DNA of 10,850 bases from the NCBI GenBank assembly GCA_036271855.1, contig DATAZV010000113.1, forward strand, positions 1 through 10,850. Direction: 5' to 3'. The position numbers and the translations under genes are program-made. This stretch comes from JAQGMJ01 sp036271855 (GTDB lineage Bacteria > Pseudomonadota > Gammaproteobacteria > Burkholderiales > JAEUOS01). This document shows, piece by piece, positions 6,160 through 10,850 of this stretch (positions within the stretch are counted from its first letter, which is position 1; each line of letters begins with the position of its first letter). A model generated the notes under the pieces. That model was given only the letters and a program-made list of their open reading frames with translations. It did no database searches and had not been told where the DNA came from.

Positions 6160-6726
6160 TCAGGCCAGATCGGAGAGGCGGGAGCCGCGCGGGAGATTGG
6201 CGGCGAGGAATTCCATCTGGTCGGCGAGGATGCGGCGGTTGCGCAGGATCATGTCTTCCCACAGGCTGGGCGTATACGGCGCGTAGATCAGCGGCATGTT
6301 GATCTCGTGCGGCAGGCGGTTGCCCTTGCGCTGGTTGCAGGGGCGGCAGGCGGAGACCACGTTCATCCAGGTGTCGCGGCCGTTGCGCGACAGCGGCACG
6401 ACGTGCTCGCGCTCGAGGTCGCTGGCGTGCAGGTGGTCGCCGCAGTAGCCGCACACGTTCTTGTCGCGGCGGAACAGCTTGTCGTTGGTCAAGAGCGGAA
6501 CCACGTCGAACGGATTGACCTTGCCGAAGCCGGCAACGCCGATGATCGAATTGACGGTGATCTGCGAGCGCAGGCCGGAGACGGCGTTGTTGCCGCCGTG
6601 CAGGGTGGCGATCTCGGTGCCGAGTTCCCAGATGACTTCACCGGCGGCATAGTGCAGCACCGCCTCTTCCAGCGTCAGCCACCCTTGCGGGATGCCGTTG
6701 CCCGTGAGTTTGAGAATCTGCACCAC
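6160..6726 (-). CDS. HNH endonuclease-like protein, 188 aa
   Basis: The HNH/zinc core occupies about residues 82-140: a first zinc pair C92-GY-C95, the catalytic EHVVPLSRNG (E107, H108), the middle asparagine N122 in TWMNVVSACRPC, a second zinc pair C127-RP-C130, and N131. This is a complete beta-beta-alpha-metal nuclease fold of the kind in HNH-family DNA endonucleases. Residues 1-80 form a separate N-terminal part of unknown role (LTLEEAVLHYAAGEV, later GLRSQITVNSIIGVAGFG). The C-terminus is helical (SLWEDMILRNRRILADQMEF). There is no adjacent methyltransferase, recombinase or phage gene, so it may be a stand-alone chromosomal protein. The start is one of two adjacent GTG codons (6726 and 6723); a perfect AGGAGG at 6732-6737 is 5 and 8 nt away. 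Target and physiological role are unknown. Confidence 0.87.
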   Translation of the reverse strand: MVQILKLTGNGIPQGWLTLEEAVLHYAAGEVIWELGTEIATLHGGNNAVSGLRSQITVNSIIGVAGFGKVNPFDVVPLLTNDKLFRRDKNVCGYCGDHLHASDLEREHVVPLSRNGRDTWMNVVSACRPCNQRKGNRLPHEINMPLIYAPYTPSLWEDMILRNRRILADQMEFLAANLPRGSRLSDLA

Positions 6727-7123
6727 GAAAGCCTCCTAGGGAAGGATTACCGTATAACGCAGGGCGCCGCGATGCGGAGGACAGGAGAACAAATTGAACC
6801 TGTCCGGCGCAACCGAAACCCGCTATTGGCGGGCTGCGGCGCGGTTTTGCCAAACTTCAGTGCCTATTGTGCCAGTTTCCAACAACAAAAGCCAAAGTTC
6901 GCAAGGGCTTAAGCCGTGCTGCTGATCCCGTATATCAACATGTACACTGCACTTATGACAACAGATGCTGTCGCAATCTGTGCAAAACAAGCCCGATTGA
7001 TCCGTTTGTACGATTCGCCTCCAAGAGTTTGCAGCATGGAAACCGGCAGCCCGATGACGCGGTGATGACACCGGTGTGACCCAAGGCCCGCGGCTTTCCC
7101 GGCGGCAAAGCGAAAGACCCGAA
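6727..7123. other. 397-bp divergent intergenic region
   Basis: No gene is supported. It separates the HNH gene (minus) from the alpha/beta hydrolase (plus) and should hold both promoters. Visible structure is a 7-bp perfect inverted repeat GGACAGG (6779-6785) / CCTGTCC (6799-6805) with a 13-nt loop, and ACAGAT (6961-6966) / ATCTGT (6976-6981) with a 9-nt loop. Either could be an operator. The 6850-7000 part is AT-richer than its surroundings. TTATAC on minus at 6752-6757 is a possible -10 for the HNH gene, without a good -35. Confidence 0.5.
6732..6737 (-). promoter_or_regulatory. Perfect Shine-Dalgarno deciding a GTG start
   Basis: AGGAGG on the minus strand lies 5 nt before the first GTG and 8 nt before the second, fixing the HNH gene start at one of these unusual codons. 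It is the strongest ribosome binding site in the window. Confidence 0.8.
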
Positions 7124-8014
7124 ATGAAAGTGCGCAGCAACGGCATCGAGCTGGAAGTCGAAGAACAGGGGCCCGCCGACGGGTCGCCGATGGTGCTGAT
7201 CATGGGCCTGGGCATGCAGTTGCTGGGCTGGCCGGACGAGTTCGTCGATCTGCTGTCGGACGCCGGCTTCCGGGTGATCCGCTTCGACAACCGCGACATC
7301 GGTCTCTCAACCAAGTTCGACGACTGGGGCTCGGCCGACCTGGTCAGCGGCGCCCTGCGCCACGCCTTTCATCTCCCGGTCAACGCGCCCTATACGCTGG
7401 ATGACATGGCCGAAGACACGGTCGGCATGCTCGACGCGCTGGGCATCGCGCGCGCCCACATCGTCGGCGCCTCGATGGGCGGGATGATCGCGCAATTGAT
7501 CGCCGCCAGGCACGCCGCGCGGGTGGCGAGCCTGTCGCTGATCATGACCACCAGCGGCGCGCGCCGCCTGCCCGGGCCGACGCTGAAGGCGCGCCTGGCG
7601 CTGCTCTCGGCGCCCGCCAATCCGAACCGGATCGAATCGGTGATCGACCATGGCAGCGCGATCCACCAGGTCATCGCCAGCCCCGGCTTTCCCACCGAAG
7701 AGGCGCTGGTGCGCGAGCGCATTGCGCTGTCGCTGACGCGCTCGAACCACCCGCGCGGCATCGGCCGGCAACTGCTGGCGGTGGCCGCCGCCCCCGATCG
7801 CACCCCGCTGCTGAAGGACATCGTCGCACCCACCCTGGTGCTCCACGGCCGCGCCGACCCGCTGGTGCCGGTGGCCAACGGCATCGACCTGGCGCAACAC
7901 ATCGCGGGGGCGAAGCTGGAGTTGATCGAGGGCATGGGACACGACTTGCCGGATGCGCTGCTGCCGCGCCTGGCCGGCAGCATCGCCAGCCACGCCCGCG
8001 CTGCGCACAAATGA
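7124..8014 (+). CDS. Alpha/beta-fold hydrolase, 296 aa
   Basis: All elements of an alpha/beta hydrolase are seen: a strand plus oxyanion-hole loop VLIMGLGMQ (24-32), the DNRDIGLS motif (55-62), the nucleophile elbow GASMGG with S117, the acid D245 in HGRADPLVP, and the histidine H273 in EGMGHDLP. A cap domain lies between about residues 145 and 230. The DNRDIGLS and GASMGGMIAQ pattern is close to the esterase group that includes aclacinomycin methylesterase RdmC-like proteins, so hydrolysis of a small ester is likely; the natural substrate is unknown. There is no signal peptide, so it is cytosolic. I chose the ATG at 7124 since the domain begins right there; the open frame extends back to a GTG at 7076 with no homology-like sequence. 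The Shine-Dalgarno is weak. It is a single-gene unit ended by the hairpin array that starts 2 bp after its stop. Confidence 0.92.
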   Translation: MKVRSNGIELEVEEQGPADGSPMVLIMGLGMQLLGWPDEFVDLLSDAGFRVIRFDNRDIGLSTKFDDWGSADLVSGALRHAFHLPVNAPYTLDDMAEDTVGMLDALGIARAHIVGASMGGMIAQLIAARHAARVASLSLIMTTSGARRLPGPTLKARLALLSAPANPNRIESVIDHGSAIHQVIASPGFPTEEALVRERIALSLTRSNHPRGIGRQLLAVAAAPDRTPLLKDIVAPTLVLHGRADPLVPVANGIDLAQHIAGAKLELIEGMGHDLPDALLPRLAGSIASHARAAHK

Positions 8015-8015
8015 C

Positions 8016-8102
8016 AACGCCCGGTGAGCCGGGCGTTCGTGAGTAACAACGCCCGGCTCACCGGGCGTTTCGTAAATAACAACGCCCGGCTGGGCCGGGC
8101 GT
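8016..8102. terminator. Tandem array of three GC-rich hairpins between convergent genes
   Basis: Three stem-loops start at 8016, 8048 and 8081 (periods 32 and 33 bp). Each has arms AACGCCCGG and CCGGGCGTT or a close variant, preceded by ACAACG in each copy. The first two (8016-8037 and 8048-8069) are exact reverse complements of each other, differing only in loop orientation, so they can also form one long 22-bp hairpin. The third (8082-8102) has a 9-bp stem and loop TGG. There are no long T tails. The position exactly between the ends of the hydrolase and the Bug gene indicates bidirectional termination. Confidence 0.8.
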
Positions 8103-8128
8103 AGTCGGTGGCCGGCGCGCCTGGCCGC

Positions 8129-9109
8129 TTACTCGATCTTGATGTTTTGTTTCTTGACAATGTCCTTGCGCAGTGCCAGTTCGCGGGCTGCGACCTGGGT
8201 GAAGTGCTCGGGCGTGCCGCCGTCCGGCAGCGAACCGCCTTCGGCCAGGTGGCGCTTGACGTCTGCATCCTTCAGCGTGGCGTTGGCGGCGGCGTTGACC
8301 TTGGCGACGATGTCTTTCGGCAGGCCGGCGGGGCCGACCAGGCCGTACCAGGCCATGTTGTTGGCTTCCTTCAGGCCGAGTTCGGCGAAGGTGGGCAGGT
8401 CGGGCAGGCTGTCCACCCGCTTGTCGGACTGCAGGCCGAGGGCGCGCAGCTTGCCGGCCTTGATGAAGGGCAGGGAAGAAGGCAGGTTGTCGAACTCGAC
8501 TTCGACCTGGCCGGCAATGGTGTCGTTGAGCGCCGGGCCGGAGCCCTTGTAGGGGATGTGGACCATGTAGGTGCCGGTCAGCACCTTGAACAGTTCACCG
8601 TCGAGATGCGAAATGCCGCCGGTGCCGGAGGAGGCGTAGGAGAACTTGCCCGGGTTCTTTTTCAGCAGGGCGATGAACTCCTTCATGTTCTGCGCCGGCA
8701 CCTTGGGGTTGACGGTCATCACGTTGGGTACGGTTACCAGGTTGACGATCAGGCTGAAATCCTTGCCCGCGTCGTAGGGCATTTTTGCCGTGGTGGCGGG
8801 GATGGTGGCCAGGGTCGAGACGGTGGCGACGCCGAGGATGTAGCCGTCGGGCGCCGATTTGGCGACGACGTCGGCGCCGATCATGCCGCCGCCGCCGCCG
8901 CGGTTTTCGATGATCACCGGCTGGCCCAGTTCGCGGCCCAGCTTGTCGCCGACGATGCGCGCGACGATGTCGGTGGTGCCGCCGGCGGCGAAGGGCACGA
9001 TCAGGCGGACCGGATGGCTCGGGTAGGCCTGGGCCTGTGCCAGGGTGGGCGCGGCCAGCAAGGCGGTGGCAGTGGCGAGGCTGGCGGCAAAAGTGCGGCG
9101 GTGCATCAT
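8129..9109 (-). CDS. TctC/Bug-family periplasmic solute-binding protein, 326 aa
   Basis: This is a Bug receptor: a periplasmic protein that binds carboxylates or other small organic solutes, sometimes for a tripartite TctABC transporter. The signal peptide is MMHRRTFAASL, a hydrophobic core, then a cleavage near AQAQA (about 26-28). Family blocks are YPSHPVRLIVPFAAGGTTD (29-47), IENRGGGGGMIGADVVAK (67-84), the ligand loop YASSGTGGISHL (158-169), VHIPYKGSGPAL (183-194), and LPDLPTFAELG (235-245). Length is typical. Start ATG at 9109 has AAAGGA 8 nt upstream; a second ATG follows immediately. No tctA or tctB membrane gene is nearby, so this is an orphan receptor, as is usual for the many Bug paralogues of Burkholderiales. 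The ligand cannot be read from sequence. About 60% of aligned N-terminal residues match the second Bug protein at 10559. Confidence 0.95.
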   Translation of the reverse strand: MMHRRTFAASLATATALLAAPTLAQAQAYPSHPVRLIVPFAAGGTTDIVARIVGDKLGRELGQPVIIENRGGGGGMIGADVVAKSAPDGYILGVATVSTLATIPATTAKMPYDAGKDFSLIVNLVTVPNVMTVNPKVPAQNMKEFIALLKKNPGKFSYASSGTGGISHLDGELFKVLTGTYMVHIPYKGSGPALNDTIAGQVEVEFDNLPSSLPFIKAGKLRALGLQSDKRVDSLPDLPTFAELGLKEANNMAWYGLVGPAGLPKDIVAKVNAAANATLKDADVKRHLAEGGSLPDGGTPEHFTQVAARELALRKDIVKKQNIKIE

Positions 9110-9235
9110 GATGATGGTCCTTTGTCTCTTTATGGGAGTGCGAGGCTAAAAAATGGCGTGCAAGTTTAACCCAGCCGGCGCTCGGCTCATATCAGGGGAA
9201 CCCTAATGCGTTTGGGCGGCGCAATGCGGCTGCCG

Positions 9236-9925
9236 CTAGACCGCGCGGCCGAAGGGCTGCCGCGCCAGTTGCAGCACCGAGCGGAAGCGGAAATCGACGA
9301 AGGCCGGCTTGTGGGAGGCGCGCGAAATCCACACCGTGGTGAGGCCCAGGCGCTTGGCGCTTTTCAGGTTCTCCAGGTTGTCCTCGACCATCACCACGCG
9401 GTGGCGCTGGCCGGCGCCGCGGTTGCCGGCGCCGTGGCGCCGCAGCAGGCGCGCCAGCGAAGAGCGCGCCGGCTTGGGCACGAAACGCATCGACTCGATG
9501 GTCTCGATGCCGTGCAGGTGCCCGGCCACGCCCATGCTGGCCAGCACCGCGTTGACATAGTGGCGCGGCGCGTTCGACACCAGCACCTTGCGCCCGGGCA
9601 GGTGCTTGAGCAGCAGGCGCACCCGGTGGTCGTAGTCGACGATGCGCGCCATGTCGGGGAACTGGTGGGTCTCGGCCAGGAAGTGCGCCGGGTCGGTGCC
9701 GTGGCGGCGCATCAGGCCCAGCAGGGTGGCGCCGTAGCGCAGCCAGTATTCGCGCCGCAGGTCGTTGGCGGCGGTCTCGTCCAGGCCGACGTGGCGCATC
9801 ACGTACTCGGTCATCGAGCGGTTCATCCGCTCGAAAATCACCGGGGTCGCCTGGTGCAGGGTGTCGTCGAGGTCGAACAGCCAGAGGGTGGCGCGGGCGG
9901 GGCGGGGAAGGCGGGAGGGCTGCAT
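9236..9925 (-). CDS. HAD-superfamily hydrolase, pyrimidine 5'-nucleotidase-like, 229 aa
   Basis: All HAD motifs are present. Motif I is WLFDLDDTLH with nucleophile D18 and acid D20. A helical cap follows (about 25-100), rich in residues such as REYWLRYGATLLGLMRRHG. Motif II is VLVSNAPRHY (S117), motif III the lysine in VPKPA (K151), and motif IV VMVEDNLENLKSA (E181, D182). The cap and the FDLDDTLHQAT start resemble the SDT1/YjjG-like pyrimidine 5'-nucleotidase group, which dephosphorylates nucleoside monophosphates; substrate choice is inferred from the family only. I chose the ATG at 9925 because motif I then sits at the usual distance from the N-terminus; the frame extends upstream through an ATG at 9973 that overlaps the start of the divergent gene. 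No clear Shine-Dalgarno is seen. It lies 126 bp upstream of the Bug gene on the same strand; co-transcription is possible. Confidence 0.88.
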   Translation of the reverse strand: MQPSRLPRPARATLWLFDLDDTLHQATPVIFERMNRSMTEYVMRHVGLDETAANDLRREYWLRYGATLLGLMRRHGTDPAHFLAETHQFPDMARIVDYDHRVRLLLKHLPGRKVLVSNAPRHYVNAVLASMGVAGHLHGIETIESMRFVPKPARSSLARLLRRHGAGNRGAGQRHRVVMVEDNLENLKSAKRLGLTTVWISRASHKPAFVDFRFRSVLQLARQPFGRAV

Positions 9926-9957
9926 CGGGGAACAGGCTTGGGGCAAGCAGGGTTCGG

Positions 9958-9963
9958 TACACT
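9958..9963 (+). promoter_or_regulatory. Possible -10 element of the M15A peptidase gene
   Basis: TACACT lies 8 nt before the ATG at 9972, with no Shine-Dalgarno between. If it is the -10, transcription would begin near the start codon and the mRNA would be leaderless or nearly so. A GGCTTG 17 nt upstream is a poor -35. Confidence 0.3.
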
Positions 9964-9971
9964 TACGCGCC

Positions 9972-10469
9972 ATGACTGACGCGCACCATCCATCGAACAC
10001 GCTCAATCCGCAATTGTCGCCCAACTTCGATCTGGCGCGCCTGACCCGCTCCGACACCGCGCGCGAGCGCGGCCTGTCGAACCAGCCCTTGCCCGAGCAT
10101 CTGCCGCACCTGCGCCTGCTGGCCGCCGCGCTGGAGCAGGTGCAGGCGCTGCTGGGCGCGCCGCTGGAAGTCAGCAGCGGCTACCGCTCGCCCGCGCTCA
10201 ATGCGGCCGTGGGCGGGGTGCCGCGCTCGCTGCATGCGCTCGGGCTGGCGGCCGACTTCGACTGCCCCGGTTTCGGCGCGCCGCTGGAGGTGGCGCGCGC
10301 CATCGCCGCCAGTTCAATCGCCTACGACCAGATCATCCACGAGTTCGGCCGCTGGGTGCACTTCGGCCTGGCGCGGCCGGGCGAGGCGCCGCGCCGGCAG
10401 TTACTGACCATTTGCAGCAGCGCGGCGGGATATATTGATGGGCTGCATCCGTGCACGCCAACGGCATAA
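9972..10469 (+). CDS. M15A-type zinc peptidase (peptidoglycan-peptidase-like), 165 aa
   Basis: The protein matches the peptidase M15A domain: SSGYRSPALNAAVGG (68-82), the first zinc site in SLHALGLAADFD (H88, D95), a helix and YDQIIHEFG with the likely catalytic E124, then WVHFGL with zinc ligand H130. The family comprises D-Ala-D-Ala or L-Ala-D-Glu cleaving enzymes, including many phage endolysins. Here the domain fills almost the whole chain after an approximately 45-residue N-terminus (LTRSDTARERGLSN). There is no signal peptide, so export would need a holin or lysis, or the enzyme may act inside on muropeptides. No holin or other phage lysis gene is adjacent. Start ATG at 9972 is 46 bp from the divergent HAD start and has no Shine-Dalgarno. 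Lytic activity is inferred. Confidence 0.87.
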   Translation: MTDAHHPSNTLNPQLSPNFDLARLTRSDTARERGLSNQPLPEHLPHLRLLAAALEQVQALLGAPLEVSSGYRSPALNAAVGGVPRSLHALGLAADFDCPGFGAPLEVARAIAASSIAYDQIIHEFGRWVHFGLARPGEAPRRQLLTICSSAAGYIDGLHPCTPTA

Positions 10470-10484
10470 ATCGGCGCCGTGGGC

Positions 10485-10493
10485 TGCTAGAAT
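10485..10493 (+). promoter_or_regulatory. Extended -10 promoter candidate for the second Bug gene
   Basis: TGCTAGAAT fits the extended -10 consensus (TGn followed by a five-of-six -10 hexamer). It lies in the 89-bp gap after the M15A gene and would give a leader of about 60 nt. No clear -35 is needed or seen. Confidence 0.45.
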
Positions 10494-10515
10494 GCGCGCC
10501 AGGCTGGCGTCCGTA

Positions 10516-10530
10516 GGCCGCATAGCGGCC
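10516..10530 (+). other. Small hairpin in the leader of the second Bug gene
   Basis: GGCCGC (10516-10521) pairs with GCGGCC (10525-10530) over loop ATA. It lies between the candidate promoter and the ribosome binding site. It has no T tail, so it is more likely a leader structure than a terminator. Confidence 0.4.
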
Positions 10531-10558
10531 CGGCCAATCAACTATAAAGGGGCAGACA

Positions 10559-10850
10559 ATGAAGTTCGCGACCAGGCAGTGGGTATTGGCGGGAATGCTG
10601 TCATGCGGTTTGATCTGCGCCGGCGCCGCGCAGGCGCAGGCGTATCCGAATCATCCGATCCGCCTGATCGTCGGCTTCCCGCCGGGTGGGGGCACCGACG
10701 TGGTGGCGCGAGTGGTCGGGCAAAAGGTGAGCGACGCGCTGGGCCAGCAGATGGTGATCGAAAACCGTCCCGGCGCCACCGGCACCATCGCCGCCAACGT
10801 GGTGGCCAAGGCGCCCGCCGACGGCTACACCCTGCTGGTGTCGCACGTCA
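10559..10850 (+). CDS. TctC/Bug-family solute-binding protein, 5' part only
   Basis: This is the start of a second Bug receptor, cut by the window edge after 97 codons. The signal peptide is MKFATRQWVLAGMLSCG followed by a hydrophobic stretch and cleavage near AQAQA. The family blocks YPNHPIRLIVGFPPGGGTD and VIENRPGATGTIAANVVAK, then ADGYTLLV, are all present in order. The start ATG has AAAGGGG at 10546-10552, 6 nt upstream. It shares about 61% of 69 aligned residues with the protein at 8129-9109 and runs in the opposite direction, so the two are paralogues. Upstream are an extended -10 candidate and a small hairpin. No membrane TctAB gene is visible; what follows lies outside the window. The ligand is unknown. 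Confidence 0.93.
   Translation, partial: MKFATRQWVLAGMLSCGLICAGAAQAQAYPNHPIRLIVGFPPGGGTDVVARVVGQKVSDALGQQMVIENRPGATGTIAANVVAKAPADGYTLLVSHV

Noticed and set aside
141..6726. A defence island combining Sel1, terminase-like, CYTH and HNH genes
   Set aside because: These genes are on different strands, separated by terminators and by ordinary metabolic genes, and no recognised defence partner is present.
3322..6912. A 3.6-kb open plus-strand frame
   Set aside because: It runs antisense or out of frame through the DUF1840-type, aminotransferase, CYTH and HNH genes. It results from GC-biased third codon positions, is low-complexity, and has no domain-like sequence.
6867..7079. Plus-strand 70-aa frame before the alpha/beta hydrolase
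   Set aside because: No Shine-Dalgarno, irregular composition and no recognisable fold; it lies in the AT-richer regulatory region.
8016..8102. CRISPR array or tandem riboswitch
   Set aside because: The unit is a GC hairpin filling a convergent gene gap with no spacer diversity; termination explains it better.
1..10850. tRNA or rRNA genes
   Set aside because: No cloverleaf, anticodon arm or rRNA-like stretch was noticed on either strand by eye; a tRNAscan run would settle it.

Overview
The window looks like chromosomal DNA of a GC-rich betaproteobacterium, most likely order Burkholderiales, perhaps Oxalobacteraceae-like. The grounds are strong G/C at third codon positions, two orphan TctC/Bug solute-binding proteins, a DUF1840-type protein, GC-rich hairpins at operon ends, and family-level resemblance of several proteins. 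This is inferred from the sequence alone; no database search was run.

Layout. Positions 1-780 are visibly less GC-rich and hold one minus-strand Sel1/TPR-like gene (141-752), with a near-identical 20-bp direct repeat on each side of it. A gene-free stretch (753-1245) follows. Next is an orphan plus-strand protein with a phage terminase small-subunit N-terminus and a long Ala/Pro-rich tail (1246-2292). Three bases after its stop codon begins a 259-bp palindromic, repeat-rich element (2295-2553) with about 36-bp imperfect terminal inverted repeats and an exact 25-bp-period triplet. It resembles a MITE or REP/REPIN-type element. The core region then has three minus-strand genes: a secreted beta-rich protein (2617-3222), a DUF1840-type protein (3552-3866) and a class I/II PLP aminotransferase (3991-5262). 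Divergent from the aminotransferase is a stand-alone CYTH (triphosphate tunnel) protein (5333-5986). It converges on an HNH endonuclease-like gene (6160-6726, minus) across two strong hairpins. A 397-bp divergent intergenic stretch leads to an alpha/beta hydrolase (7124-8014). That gene converges on a Bug receptor (8129-9109, minus) across a tandem array of three GC-rich hairpins. Upstream of that receptor lie a HAD pyrimidine 5'-nucleotidase-like gene (9236-9925, minus) and, divergently, a small M15A-type zinc peptidase (9972-10469). The start of a second Bug receptor (10559 onward) runs off the window edge.

How the genes work together. Most are single-gene units of unrelated housekeeping or accessory function. 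Strand changes, terminator-like hairpins and separate promoters argue against one multigene system. Possible co-transcription is limited to aminotransferase to DUF1840 (128 bp apart) and possibly HAD to Bug (126 bp apart). I found no convincing new multigene system. The most unusual content is non-coding: the 2295-2553 element, the triple-hairpin array at 8016-8102, the twin hairpins at 5974-6044, and the AT-richer Sel1 segment with flanking repeats.
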